A stretch of 64,000 nt of DNA from Planctomycetaceae bacterium (GCA_016125265.1 WGMC01000008.1:1-64000), one strand, 5' to 3'; shown: positions 8,631-17,978, counted from the stretch's first letter. Notes: generated from the sequence alone by a model not told the origin. Translations and numbers: made by a program.

Positions 8631-9082
8631 ACTCACCGATCCAAAGCCACACCTCCCGCAGCGACGAGGAGGACTTCTCCGCCGAGTACCCGCGGCACAA
8701 ACACCCGGCCATCCGCGTCGTGATGATGCCCCGGGACACGAACGCCCTCGGAACCATCTTCGGCGGTGTGATCCTGTCCGAGATCGACTTGGCGGCCGCG
8801 ATCGAAGCGCACCGCTACCACTCGGGCCGCATTGCGACCGTGGCCATGGACACGATTGAGTTCAAACGCCCGGTTTTTGTGGGCGATTTGGTGTCGTTCT
8901 TCACCGAGACGACCCGCGTCGGTACCACGTCCGTCACGGTCAAGGTGTCCGTCTGGGCGCAACGACGCTTTGGCAGCCACGTGCGTGTGCCCGTGACGGA
9001 AGCGAGTGTCACGATGGTCGCGGTGGGCGAGGACGGCCAGAAGATGCCGCTCGAACGCCGCGAGCCCGTGGACATCGACTGA
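8627..9082 (+). CDS. Hotdog-fold acyl-CoA thioesterase (YciA/BACH-like)
   Basis: The protein has 151 residues and one hotdog domain. The motif RDTNALGTIFGGVILSEID carries the conserved N-x-x-G-x-x-F-G-G pattern and the acidic residue of the YciA/BACH acyl-CoA thioesterases; FKRPVFVGDLVSF is also typical. Members hydrolyse acyl-CoA to free acid and CoA in the cytoplasm. The gene overlaps the hydrolase gene by 4 bases (ATGA), so the two are made together. The nested palindromic repeat begins just downstream. Confidence 0.88.
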   Translation: MNSPIQSHTSRSDEEDFSAEYPRHKHPAIRVVMMPRDTNALGTIFGGVILSEIDLAAAIEAHRYHSGRIATVAMDTIEFKRPVFVGDLVSFFTETTRVGTTSVTVKVSVWAQRRFGSHVRVPVTEASVTMVAVGEDGQKMPLERREPVDID

Positions 9083-9129
9083 AGGGGGTGAGCGCGCGGG
9101 TGCGTTGCGCGGCCCGATTGCGCGGCCCG

Positions 9130-9400
9130 ATTGCGCGGCCGTATTCGCGGGCCGGGTGCGCGGGCCGGGTGCGCGGGCCGGGTGCGCGGGCCTCCAGGCC
9201 CGCCTTGGAGCGCACCCCATCCCGCGATCTGTAGGGGCGCGGCCCTGTCCGCGCCCAAGGGGCGTCGCGCCGCGACAACCGCCCACCGCCCCAAGGCGGG
9301 CCTGGAGGCCCGCGCACCCGGCTCTCCTGCGCCAACCTCCCGCGCACCCGGCTCTCCTGCGCCAACCTCCCGCGCACCCGGCTCCCGTGCACCCGCCTCT
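9130..9400. repeat. Nested palindromic repeat locus 1
   Basis: Arms at 9178-9208 and 9291-9321 are perfect 31-bp inverted copies containing GGGCCTCCAGGCCCGCC. The loop holds a second module at 9228-9262 (starts TCTGTAGGGGCGCGG, ends CCCAAGGGG). Left of the palindrome are repeats of GCGGGCCGGGT; right of it a 30-bp unit with CTCTCCTGCGCCAACC occurs twice. Both modules recur at 18775-18964 with their roles swapped. No gene is credible in 9083-9445. Confidence 0.9.
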
Positions 9401-9445
9401 CGCGCGCATGTCGCCCGCACCGCGCGCGCGGTGGTAGTCCGCGCA

Positions 9446-10501
9446 TTAGAGCGAAATCGGCAACCCCTCGCGGCGAATCAGGGCGCGCGCTTCGGCGAGG
9501 CGCTCCTCGGCCCGATCGTGCGCGCCCAGGTGGTAGTGCCATGCGGCTTCGCTCGACAAGAGCCGCACCAAGGCGGCCGAATCCGACTCCTTCGCCAGCG
9601 TGACCTTCGCGCGCTCCAACTGCGAAGCGCCCTCCTCGGTGCGGCCCCGCGCGAGCAGCACGAGCGCCAAATCGGCCCGCGCGCGGCCGGCACCTGGCCA
9701 TGCCGCGGGCTCTTCGAGGGAGCGGCGCAGCATGCTCTCCGCAAGCTCCAGTTCGCCGCCCTGCGCGTGCACGGCCCCGCTCAGCGCCAGGGCTTTGCGC
9801 CGCGGAACTTCGCTTCCTGAGTTCTCCAGTTCCGCCGCGCGCGCGAGCGCCGCCGCGCGCGAACCCAGCGCAAGCAACGCCTGGGCCTCCAAGAGCACCG
9901 CCGTGTTGCGCGTGAGCCCGCTCTCCGCGGCCGCCTGCGCGCGGCGCGCGGCGACCAAGGCCTCGGCGGACTCCGAGCGGAGCAGGTGCAGTTCGGCGAC
10001 ACGGACCAGCACGGCGGCTTCGTCGGCGGGCGTGGCGCCGGCCGGCCACGGGCTTCCCGCCGGCCGCAGCTCGAGCGCCTCGGTCAGGCCGAAGGGATCG
10101 CCGCTCGTGCAACCGAGTTCGACGGCGCGCCACCACGTTCCGTTCGCGCCGGCACCCGCGCGCGCGCGCCGCAGCGCCTCCTGGAAGAGGATCCAGCCGC
10201 GCCCCGCCTCGCTCGCGAAGAACGCGCCAAGATCCGAGCCAAGGGGACCTTCGCTCGAGGCGTTGCGCAACGCGAGCGCCCGCTCGGGATGGAGCGCCGC
10301 CAACCGCTCGACAGCGCGCGGGCCGCTCCTCTCCCGCCAGCGCAGCCATTCGGCGAGCAGGGCACCGTCGCTCGGTGCATCCGGCGCGGAAACCACCGCG
10401 CCATCCACACGGACTTCGGGCGCTTCGGGGCGCGGTTTCGGTGCGACGGCGGTGCACGACGAAACCACCGCGACGAGCACAAGGGCGAGTGCGGCCTTCA
10501 T
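9446..10501 (-). CDS. TPR-like outer-membrane lipoprotein of the secretin locus
   Basis: The protein has 351 residues with a lipoprotein signal (MKAALALVLVAVVSSCTAV; lipidation Cys about residue 16). The rest is almost all helical, with Ala/Leu/Glu-rich repeats of about 34 residues that look like tetratricopeptide repeats, for example in ALALSGAVHAQGGELELAE. The ATG overlaps the secretin TGA by 4 bases, so the protein is coupled to the secretin and could act as its pilotin or assembly factor. That role is inferred from position only. Confidence 0.75.
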   Translation of the reverse strand: MKAALALVLVAVVSSCTAVAPKPRPEAPEVRVDGAVVSAPDAPSDGALLAEWLRWRERSGPRAVERLAALHPERALALRNASSEGPLGSDLGAFFASEAGRGWILFQEALRRARAGAGANGTWWRAVELGCTSGDPFGLTEALELRPAGSPWPAGATPADEAAVLVRVAELHLLRSESAEALVAARRAQAAAESGLTRNTAVLLEAQALLALGSRAAALARAAELENSGSEVPRRKALALSGAVHAQGGELELAESMLRRSLEEPAAWPGAGRARADLALVLLARGRTEEGASQLERAKVTLAKESDSAALVRLLSSEAAWHYHLGAHDRAEERLAEARALIRREGLPISL

Positions 10502-12183
10502 CCGCCGTCCGGGAGGCCGCTCTGGTAGAGGAACATCTCCCACAGGGGCTGGGTGCCGAGTCCGCCGCGCGGCGCTTCTTCGGGACCGAACGTGCCGAGA
10601 GGGACGTCGCCGAGCGCCGCACCCGACGGATGGAGCAACCCCTCGCCCAGAGCGCGGCTTGCGGCCTCGCCCTCGCCCGGCGTGAACAGCACCCAAGGAC
10701 GCACGATCACGACGAGTTCGCGGCGGCTGCGCACCTTGCGCTCCGCGCGGAACAAGAACCCCAGCACCGGAATGTCCATCAGGAACGGCACACCGGTCCG
10801 CACATCGGCGACACGCTCGTCGATCAGCCCGCCGAGCGCCAACGCCAATCCGTCCTTGGCGACCACCGTTCCGACGACAGAACGCGCCGAGACCACGTCG
10901 ATCGGTTGGTTCGTAACCGTACCCAGGGGACCGACGATGGGGATCGTCGCGCCGCCGACCTGCACTTGGCTCGTTTCCTGCAACACACGCAACGTCACTG
11001 TGCGATCGGCGTTGATGCTGGGCGTGAGCAACAGCGTCGTGCCGACGGAGCGAATCTCGAACTGCGTGTCCGGCGTGTTGGTGACGCTGTTCTCATTCAC
11101 CGTGGTCTGGCTCGTGATGCTGCGCACGATGGGACGCTCTTCGCCGACGAACAGGCGCGAGGCCTCGTTGTTGGCGACCAGAAGCATCGGCCGCGCCAGT
11201 GTGGTCACACGGCCCGCGCGTTGCAGCAATTCGAGGCGCGCGATCAACTCGGAATCCACGAACTGGTAGAGCAGCGTGCCAGCTCCCCGCGTGTTGGCGA
11301 GCGGGCCCGGCCCGTCCCCGAAGAGCAGGGTGCTTTCGCCGCCGCGGTTCAGGTCGAACTCGAAGGCGGACGAAAAACCGTCCTCGAGGTCGAGCTCCAG
11401 AACCTTCACCTCCAGCAGTACCTGCGGCGAGGGCACGTCCAGCGAGCGCACGATTTCGGCGATCTCGTCCAACGCCGCGCGGTCGCGACTGCGCAGGGCG
11501 AGTTGGTTGTTGCGACGCAGCACGGAGAGGTAGATCGGCGCCTCCGGCGGCGCCACCGGGTGGGGTTCGCCCAGGCGTTGGTCCCGTGCCGCCTGGGCGG
11601 TGAGCGCCGTGTCGCCACCCGTCGAGGCGAACGAGGCCGCGCGCCGCGCGGATCCCGAAAGTGTGTCGCTCAAGAGCTCGAGCCTCTCGAAGCGTTTGCC
11701 GATTTCCGCGAGGTCCTCTTCGGCACCCGCCGTATCCGTGTGCAGTTGCACCCTGGGCCCAAACAGGTTGGCGATCGCGCGCGCCACTTCGAGTGCGTTG
11801 GGATAGAGCACCGTCAGCACACGCATCTGTGCGCCCTCGGGCTCGGCATCCACGCGCACCGGTTGGGTTTCGTCGCCCGCGCCAATGCGCAGGAGGCCCA
11901 GTTCGACGTCCTCCGCGACCCAAAGTCCCGCCGACTGCGCCAACGCTTCGACGGCCTGGCGCACGGAAACGCCGCTCAAGTGGCACGAAACGGGCCGTGC
12001 GGCGGATTCGGCCGAAGCGATGATGCTGGCGCTCGACTCCGCCGCGAGCAATGCCAGCGCATCGCCGAGTGGCACGGCGCGCAGTTCGAGCCGCGCGATG
12101 GTCGCGCCCAACTCGCCCTCGGACCCGGGCGTGAGTCCAGCGGCGAGCGCCAACCAGAGCGGGGCAAAAAGACCGCGGTACAT
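10498..12183 (-). CDS. Secretin (GspD/PilQ/MshL family)
   Basis: The protein has 561 residues with a signal peptide (LFAPLWLALAAGLTPGS). An N0/STN-like domain (about 20-95) and an N1-like region (LTVLYPNALEVARAIANLF; NQLALRSRDRAALDEIAEIV) precede the secretin domain. The secretin signature VPFLMDIPVLGFLFR and the RRELVVIVRPWVL tail are clear. It should form the outer-membrane ring of a type II or type IV pilus-like machine. ATG 12183 lies 5 bases after the stop of the upstream gene; an earlier in-frame start at 12216 would overlap it. The N-terminal region is shorter than in GspD. Confidence 0.92.
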   Translation of the reverse strand: MYRGLFAPLWLALAAGLTPGSEGELGATIARLELRAVPLGDALALLAAESSASIIASAESAARPVSCHLSGVSVRQAVEALAQSAGLWVAEDVELGLLRIGAGDETQPVRVDAEPEGAQMRVLTVLYPNALEVARAIANLFGPRVQLHTDTAGAEEDLAEIGKRFERLELLSDTLSGSARRAASFASTGGDTALTAQAARDQRLGEPHPVAPPEAPIYLSVLRRNNQLALRSRDRAALDEIAEIVRSLDVPSPQVLLEVKVLELDLEDGFSSAFEFDLNRGGESTLLFGDGPGPLANTRGAGTLLYQFVDSELIARLELLQRAGRVTTLARPMLLVANNEASRLFVGEERPIVRSITSQTTVNENSVTNTPDTQFEIRSVGTTLLLTPSINADRTVTLRVLQETSQVQVGGATIPIVGPLGTVTNQPIDVVSARSVVGTVVAKDGLALALGGLIDERVADVRTGVPFLMDIPVLGFLFRAERKVRSRRELVVIVRPWVLFTPGEGEAASRALGEGLLHPSGAALGDVPLGTFGPEEAPRGGLGTQPLWEMFLYQSGLPDGG

Positions 12184-12187
12184 GGGT

Positions 12188-12715
12188 TCAGCGCAGCGGG
12201 ACGGGCGCCCCTCCATCGATCACGACCCAAAGCCCGCGGTCCTCTACGAGTTGCAGCCGGCGCTCGGCGCCGTTGTCGTTGAGCACCAGAGTTTCGCCGA
12301 CGGCGAGCCGCTGCAAACCGCGCTGACCCTCGACCTCGAGCAGCACCACCAGGGGCCCTGCTTCCATCTGCAATCGACCGCGCAACACAAGATGCAGGGG
12401 GGCGGGCGCAGCGGGCTCGGGTTCCAGCGCGACGGCGGTGGGCAGGTCCACGGCGGGGCTGCTTTCCTTGGGCGCGAGGAGTCTCTGCATGCGCGCGCTG
12501 GCGCGGAACGGATCGCCGTCGCCCGGTTGTGCGCCGCTGGCGCCGCGGCTGAAGGCAATGGCGAGGAGGAGTATCGGCGCCAGGCACAGAGCAAGTGCGA
12601 GGGCCCGGTTCCCGCGCGACGAGCTCTGCCAAAGGGAGCGACTGCGTGCGAGCGCCGCGCGGGGCACCTTCGACAAGGCTCGCAGTTGGTCCCTTCGTTT
12701 CAGATCCAAAGCCAC
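12188..12715 (-). CDS. GspC/PilP-like inner-membrane protein
   Basis: The protein has 175 residues: a basic cytoplasmic N-terminus, one membrane segment (about 38-56, LALALCLAPILLLAIAF), a linker, and a small beta-rich periplasmic domain (LHLVLRGRLQ, GLQRLAVGETLVLND, VVIDGG). This is the layout of GspC HR domains or PilP, which join the inner-membrane complex to the secretin. The sequence match is weak, so the call rests on layout and position directly before the secretin gene. The GTG start overlaps the preceding gene by 16 bases. Confidence 0.65.
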   Translation of the reverse strand: MALDLKRRDQLRALSKVPRAALARSRSLWQSSSRGNRALALALCLAPILLLAIAFSRGASGAQPGDGDPFRASARMQRLLAPKESSPAVDLPTAVALEPEPAAPAPLHLVLRGRLQMEAGPLVVLLEVEGQRGLQRLAVGETLVLNDNGAERRLQLVEDRGLWVVIDGGAPVPLR

Positions 12716-14880
12716 AGTTTCACCTCGATTTCGCCCTGTTCGCCGCTTTGGTCGAGTTCCAACGCGGCGGGCAACAGGAAGTCCGGTTCCTCGGCGAGGG
12801 CCTGCAGACGCCGCGTCAGGACCGGGAAGGACGTGCGCATGTCGATGCGCCAGCCGACGGGCTTCTCGCCGAGGCTGACCAGCATCTGCGCGAGCGCGAC
12901 CAGCTCCTCCGACGAGCGCGCGATGGCGCCCTCATCCGGGCTGGACGCCGTGATCGTTGCGCCTTCCGAAGCCAAGGCTTCGTTCAACCGCTCGACGATG
13001 CTGCTGCGACTGGAGATGTTGGGCAGGGTCGCGGCGCCGCCGAGCGGCAATGCGTCCCGCGGTACGGCGACGGGCGTGAGCTCGATCACGAAGTCGTACC
13101 CATCGCGCCCGGTCGGGAACGCGCGCCGCCGCTGGTCGGCGGGTGCGACCGACCAACCGGCGCGCGAGAGTTCGCCGGCGAGTGCGTCGGCGAGCTGGTT
13201 CGCCGCGTGGGCGTTGTCACTCACTCCCTCGATGGCGATGGCTCCCCCGAACTTGGCGGCCACACGTCGCACCACGAAGTCCTCGTGGGCGTGGCGGCCG
13301 AGGGCCGCGAGCAGTGCGGGTAAACGCCGGCGCTGCACGTGGTTCTCGTGGGTGAGCGAACGCGCGGGATCGTCTCCCTGCATCCCGGCGACGAACCCAT
13401 CGTCGTTCCGTGCTGCTCGCGCGCGGTCCGCAGCCGCGGCGCTGGATCCCGCGTCGATGGCGGCGTCCGGCAAGGATCCCTCCGGCATGGTCCCCGCGCG
13501 CTGGCCGTCGGACGCCGCAACTTCAGCGACCTTCGCGGCAGCGAGGCTCGACGTCGCGCGGTGTTGGTGCCAGAAGATGCCGCCGACCACGGCCGCCGCC
13601 ATGGCGGCCGGTACGAGCCACGGTGCACCCGAAACGCGCTTCGGCAGCTCCGGGTACGGTGCGGGCTTCGCGGTCGACGGATCGCGTCGCGGTGTGCCGT
13701 GGGGGCTGTCGACCTGCTCCGCGACCTTCGTGGGCTGCGAGCCCAAAGCGGCCCCGGCGCCTGCGGCGGAAGCTGGTTCGGCGGTGCGCACTGCCGCCGC
13801 GACGGGCGCTGGCGCCGGGGGCGCAGATTCGCGGGGAGCCGGCGGTGTCTTGGCGGCCGGTGCTGCGGTGTTGGGCGACGGAGGCGTTTGCGCCGCGCTC
13901 GTCGTTGGCGCCTCCACCTGGTTGCCGAGCGGCGCAGCGGGCGCGTCGCCCATGACGATCGCAGCGGCCACGACGGGTTCCGCGGCGGGGGGCATGGATT
14001 CGGGCTCCGCGCGCGCGCGGAAGTTGTAGTTCTCCTGCGCGTGCACGGTCGCGTTTGCCGGTGCGCGCGGTTCCCGCGCACGCACCTGGCTTTCCGCGTC
14101 GACCGGCACCGCGTGGCCAGGCGGACACGCGGCGAGGCGCGCGGCGACACCGTGCAGCAGTTCCAGGGCGCGGCGCTGGGGCAACAGCGAACGCCGCGGC
14201 AAGAGCCCCGACTTGCTCAACAGGTCGCGGTGGCTTTGTTCGCCGACGAAGAGCGGCGCCGAACCGCGCAACTTCTCGATCCAATCGCCGACGGCGAGCG
14301 CCCAGTGACCTTCGCCCGGCGGACCGTCCACGATGTGCACAGGCGCGCCGTCGCCGCCGCACCACGTCAGATCGGACCATGCTTCCACACGCAGGCCGCT
14401 GCTCTCGCGCAAGACACCCGCCGGATGGGCGATCCAAAGCAGTTCGGAACCCTCCGCGCGCAGCACTCTTCCTGCACCTTCCAACAGGCGCCGATCGGCG
14501 ATCGTGGCCCAATACCGGACCCGGCGGTCGGGCGAGACCAGCTCGTCGAAGCCCACGGCGGCAGCGTCGGGGGTGAGGCCGGTGTGGTCCTCCGCGGCCA
14601 ACGCAAGCGAGCGCCGCAAGCCGCGGATCCCGAGGGCCTGCGGGTCCTCGAGCGGCAAACGCAGCACCCCGGTCCACAATCGGTCGGTCAGCAGGGCGGA
14701 GCGACTGCCCACGGGCGGGGAGCCCTCGAGCAACATGGCCAGAGCCGCACCAAGACCCCCGGCGGGGCCCTCCAGCACACGTCCGTGTGCACGGCGACCT
14801 TCGCGGCCGACGACGTCCACGCGCGCACAGAGCCCGTCCACGAGGAGGAACAGGCTGAAATCCCCTTGCCCAGAGTCCAT
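12700..14880 (-). CDS. GspL/PilM-PilN-like fusion protein
   Basis: The protein has 726 residues. Residues 1 to about 210 resemble the actin-like cytoplasmic domain of GspL/PilM (SALLTDRLWTGVLRLPLED, LRRSLALAAEDHTGL). A long Pro/Ala-rich linker follows, then one membrane segment at about 415-435 (WLVPAAMAAAVVGGIFW), a charged helical stretch, and a periplasmic region with a ferredoxin-like pattern as in PilN/GspL (GAIAIEGVSDNAHAANQLAD). It may combine PilM and PilN roles. ATG 14880 was chosen because homology starts there; a TACGAT box ends 8 bases before it. Confidence 0.65.
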   Translation of the reverse strand: MDSGQGDFSLFLLVDGLCARVDVVGREGRRAHGRVLEGPAGGLGAALAMLLEGSPPVGSRSALLTDRLWTGVLRLPLEDPQALGIRGLRRSLALAAEDHTGLTPDAAAVGFDELVSPDRRVRYWATIADRRLLEGAGRVLRAEGSELLWIAHPAGVLRESSGLRVEAWSDLTWCGGDGAPVHIVDGPPGEGHWALAVGDWIEKLRGSAPLFVGEQSHRDLLSKSGLLPRRSLLPQRRALELLHGVAARLAACPPGHAVPVDAESQVRAREPRAPANATVHAQENYNFRARAEPESMPPAAEPVVAAAIVMGDAPAAPLGNQVEAPTTSAAQTPPSPNTAAPAAKTPPAPRESAPPAPAPVAAAVRTAEPASAAGAGAALGSQPTKVAEQVDSPHGTPRRDPSTAKPAPYPELPKRVSGAPWLVPAAMAAAVVGGIFWHQHRATSSLAAAKVAEVAASDGQRAGTMPEGSLPDAAIDAGSSAAAADRARAARNDDGFVAGMQGDDPARSLTHENHVQRRRLPALLAALGRHAHEDFVVRRVAAKFGGAIAIEGVSDNAHAANQLADALAGELSRAGWSVAPADQRRRAFPTGRDGYDFVIELTPVAVPRDALPLGGAATLPNISSRSSIVERLNEALASEGATITASSPDEGAIARSSEELVALAQMLVSLGEKPVGWRIDMRTSFPVLTRRLQALAEEPDFLLPAALELDQSGEQGEIEVKLWLWI

Positions 14881-14971
14881 CTGGGAGATCGTACCCCGCT
14901 CCCGGGGCCGCGGTCGGCGGGGTCCATCTGCCATGATGCCCCCGTTCCCCCGAACCCCCGGAGTCCGTGCC

Positions 14972-15529
14972 ATGAAGCAGCGCCAGCGTCCCCCCGCCGC
15001 CCGTCCGAACGCCATCCAGTTGGGCCGCGTCGGAGTGGGTCCGTTGGCCGTGTCCGCGCTGCTCGCGGTGGCTGCGCTCGGGGCAGTTTGGATGTGGCTG
15101 CGCATCGACACCCAAGGCGCCGCGGAGCCACACGTCGCGGCCGCGCCGCCGGCCGCGGTGGGCACGCCCCAGACCGCGGTCGACGCCCCGCTCGACGGCG
15201 CCGCGCCGACCCCCGAACCGCGCCGCGAGACCAACGCTCCCAGCGCGCCCGCCGACAGGTTGTTGCGCGTGCACGGCGCGCTGGTGAGCTGGGCCGAGGC
15301 CAACGGCGGCAACTATCCCCAGACGCTGGCCGCCCTAGCCGCGGCGGATGGGGCTGGCCGCCGCTACCTGAACGAGGCCGATCTCGTGGACGGGTTCGGA
15401 CGCCCGTGGATCTACGTGGCCCCGAGCAACCGGGCGCCCTACCAACTGCACAGCTTCGGCCGGGACGGACAGCCCGGCGGCGAAGGCGAGGACCAGGACC
15501 TTTTCCTGGCCGACGTGCTGCCCCGCTGA
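14972..15529 (+). CDS. GspG-like C-terminal fold on a plain membrane anchor
   Basis: The protein has 185 residues. Its C-terminal half matches the end of major pseudopilins: YLNEADLVDGFGRPWIY, then LHSFGRDGQPGGEGEDQD, the calcium-binding region of GspG. The N-terminus does not have a prepilin signal (no G-F/T-L-x-E before the hydrophobic stretch). Instead it has a basic start and one membrane segment at about 28-46. It is divergent from the GspL/PilM-like gene and probably belongs to the same machine. The start follows the first ATG before the anchor. Confidence 0.75.
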   Translation: MKQRQRPPAARPNAIQLGRVGVGPLAVSALLAVAALGAVWMWLRIDTQGAAEPHVAAAPPAAVGTPQTAVDAPLDGAAPTPEPRRETNAPSAPADRLLRVHGALVSWAEANGGNYPQTLAALAAADGAGRRYLNEADLVDGFGRPWIYVAPSNRAPYQLHSFGRDGQPGGEGEDQDLFLADVLPR

Positions 15530-15568
15530 CCGCGAGTCCGCGACATCGAGCGCTCCCCCAAAAGAGCA

Positions 15569-15619
15569 GGGCCCCCGCACACGGGATCCGCCGGAAAGCG
15601 GAGCCGAGTGCGGGGGCCC
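15569..15619. terminator. Bidirectional hairpin between convergent genes
   Basis: A perfect 12-bp stem (GGGCCCCCGCAC with GTGCGGGGGCCC) encloses a smaller TCCGC/GCGGA hairpin. It lies between the stops of the GspG-like gene and the di-haem peroxidase gene. No T tract flanks it. Confidence 0.55.
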
Positions 15620-15648
15620 ATGCGATGGGCCCGAGCCTCAGGTGGGGC

Positions 15649-17745
15649 TCAACTGATGTCCTGGCTCGCGAAGTTCATCTCGTCGATGCCCTTCTCGATC
15701 AGCTTGCGCCGAGTATCCCAGTCCATCGGCGCCATGGCCCAGAAGAAGAAACACTTCGCTTCTTTCAGGTGCTCGCGGGCGACGGGGTTCAGGTCGACTT
15801 CGCTGAGCACCCGCAGGGTGTCGTCGATGTCGCGCAGCGCCAATCGCAGGAACAGGTTGACCGCGGCGTGGTGCTGGGCGTCGAAGATCGACGTCGGCGC
15901 GAACGCACAGGAATCGTGGGCGCGTTTTGCGAACAGGATGCCCGTGTTGATGTTGTCGATCGCGTTGATCGAACGCAGGAACTTGCCCACTTGCTCGCGG
16001 CCCGCTCCGGGGAAGGAGACGGTGAACCCCTGGGCCTGGAAGAACTCGTTGGAGCGGTAGAAGTCGATGGCCTCTTCGATGCCGCCCCAGACGATGTTGT
16101 TGTGGAAGAAGGGGCCCGTGTCGGCCGATTCCACGATGCTGGGTGTGTTGAACTCGCCGTTGCCGAAGCTGCCGGCGGGGCGGTTGGGATCCGAGCCGTT
16201 GTTCGGCACGGGCACGGCCGGGAACAGGCCGTTGGGATCCGTTCCGAAGCCGCCGTCCGCCGGACGCGGTTGGCCGGTCGGGTCGGGGTTGTTGATCAGG
16301 AACTGCTCGACCCCGGTGTTGAAGTTGAAGTTGGGCTGACCGGCACCGGCGTCCGGGTGGCACTTGTTGCAAGAGCTCTGCTGGAACAGGATCTTGCCCG
16401 TTTCCGTGTCGGGGTCGTTGAACGTCAGGACGTTCAAGTCGAAGTCGTTCTGGCGGCCCAAGCTGAGCTGGAACGCTTCCATCGCGACCAACTCCGCGTT
16501 GGTCGGCATGATGAAGTCGATGCCGTTCACGCGGCCGGTGGTGCGCGGGAAGTGTTGGATGACCGCGCCGACGGCGAAGTCGAAGAGGCGGCCCGCGGTG
16601 GGGATGCCGTTCACGATGCCGTGGGGTGCGCCGTCGCCGCTCCAGCCGGTGCGTTCATCCGGCGGTTGGATGCCGTTGCCCGCCTGGATCGACACACCCT
16701 GCGCGAACGTGTGCGGCACGCTGCGCATCACGAACATCTTTTTCAGGTTCGAGAACCCGTCGAGGTTCTCCGTGATCAGACCCAGCTTGCGCATCAACAC
16801 GGGGTTCTCGAAGCGCCGGCTGCCGTTCAGCTCGAACGTCAGCGCGGGCTCGAACTCCGCAACGAACAGCGGGTCCGTGTTGGCGAGCTTCGAAATGAAG
16901 TCCGGGTCGATGGTCAGGTTGTTGTCGGCGGGGTGGCACGTACCGCACGTGCGCTGGTTGCCCATGAAGGTCCCGTTGAAGAACAGGTCCTCGCCTTGGG
17001 CCACGAGCGCGCCGATCGGGCCCGTTCCGAGGGGCCCACCCAGTTGCACGGGCATGGCCAAACCGAGGAGCAGGGCCTGGTCCTTGGCTGCGCGCTCGTC
17101 GGAGACTTCCTTCGCCAGCAGGCGCTGGAACAGCGTGGGACCGCCGAAGAGCACCGCCCCCGTGTCGAGCGGCTCGTCCGAGGCGGCCAGGAAGATCTGG
17201 TCGAGTTCGAAACCCGCGGGCAGCTTGGCGGGCAAGCGGCCCACGAGACGCGTGCCGTCGTCGACGATCTCCATGTCGCGGATCGTCAGCACGATGTCGG
17301 CGGGCTCGAGAAGACTCGTGCCACCGCCTTCGCCGCGGTCGTCCACGAGGCACAGTTGCAGGACCTGGGGACCCGTATCGCGGCTGATGGCCACCGACAC
17401 CTCGCCCGTGGCCAAGTCCACGGACGCACTGCCGGAGAGGTCGGCGAGCGGTTCGCCCTCGCCGCGCAGGCTGTTCATCGGGAACACGAAGCGTGTGCCC
17501 GTGTCGGACGCGAACACCTGGCTCTTCCAGGTTTGGTAGCGGGCCCACAGGCGCTCCGCGTTGCCGTGCAGGGGTTGTCCGAGGGGCAGTTCGACCTTGG
17601 GCCGGGGTGTTGCCCGGCCGACGGTGTCACCGGCCGATGCGACGGTCGCATGGGTCGGCTCGGGCGGTGGTGTGCCCAATGTGGTCGCGGCGTAGATCGC
17701 ACTGCTGGCGCCGAAAGCGCCCAGCAGGAGGGTGACGTGCTTCAT
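15649..17745 (-). CDS. Di-haem cytochrome c peroxidase-like protein
   Basis: The protein has 698 residues with a signal peptide (HVTLLLGAFGASSAIYA). Two haem c sites are present: CGTCH at 266-270 and CNKCH at 459-463. The arrangement is that of the bacterial di-haem peroxidase/MauG group, which acts in the periplasm. It is roughly twice the length of classical CcpA; the first 250 residues are a family-unlike extension. ATG 17745 was chosen for the signal peptide; the frame stays open for another 900 bases by chance. The gap 17746-17978 shows nothing else. Confidence 0.87.
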   Translation of the reverse strand: MKHVTLLLGAFGASSAIYAATTLGTPPPEPTHATVASAGDTVGRATPRPKVELPLGQPLHGNAERLWARYQTWKSQVFASDTGTRFVFPMNSLRGEGEPLADLSGSASVDLATGEVSVAISRDTGPQVLQLCLVDDRGEGGGTSLLEPADIVLTIRDMEIVDDGTRLVGRLPAKLPAGFELDQIFLAASDEPLDTGAVLFGGPTLFQRLLAKEVSDERAAKDQALLLGLAMPVQLGGPLGTGPIGALVAQGEDLFFNGTFMGNQRTCGTCHPADNNLTIDPDFISKLANTDPLFVAEFEPALTFELNGSRRFENPVLMRKLGLITENLDGFSNLKKMFVMRSVPHTFAQGVSIQAGNGIQPPDERTGWSGDGAPHGIVNGIPTAGRLFDFAVGAVIQHFPRTTGRVNGIDFIMPTNAELVAMEAFQLSLGRQNDFDLNVLTFNDPDTETGKILFQQSSCNKCHPDAGAGQPNFNFNTGVEQFLINNPDPTGQPRPADGGFGTDPNGLFPAVPVPNNGSDPNRPAGSFGNGEFNTPSIVESADTGPFFHNNIVWGGIEEAIDFYRSNEFFQAQGFTVSFPGAGREQVGKFLRSINAIDNINTGILFAKRAHDSCAFAPTSIFDAQHHAAVNLFLRLALRDIDDTLRVLSEVDLNPVAREHLKEAKCFFFWAMAPMDWDTRRKLIEKGIDEMNFASQDIS

Positions 17746-17978
17746 CGCAGGCTGCTCTTTGGGGGGTTGTGGTCCGATCGACCGGGGAGAGCGATTCCTG
17801 TCCGCCATGGGCCCTGTCTGCGAAAGGCAGAGTGTTCGCGGGGCAGCGCGACCGGGCGGCGAGGTCTGGTCTGTAGCGTGCCCGCAAAAATCCGCAGCGC
17901 CACACCTGGCCCAGAAACAGTGCTCGCGTTTCCCAAACTCAGGGATGTCTTCCCTGCGACATTCCCCTGGTGAAGGGT

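Noticed and set aside
13339-17973. Plus-strand open frame of 1544 codons
   Set aside because: It runs antisense through the GspL/PilM-like and di-haem peroxidase genes, is rich in Arg/Gly/Pro, and has no domain.
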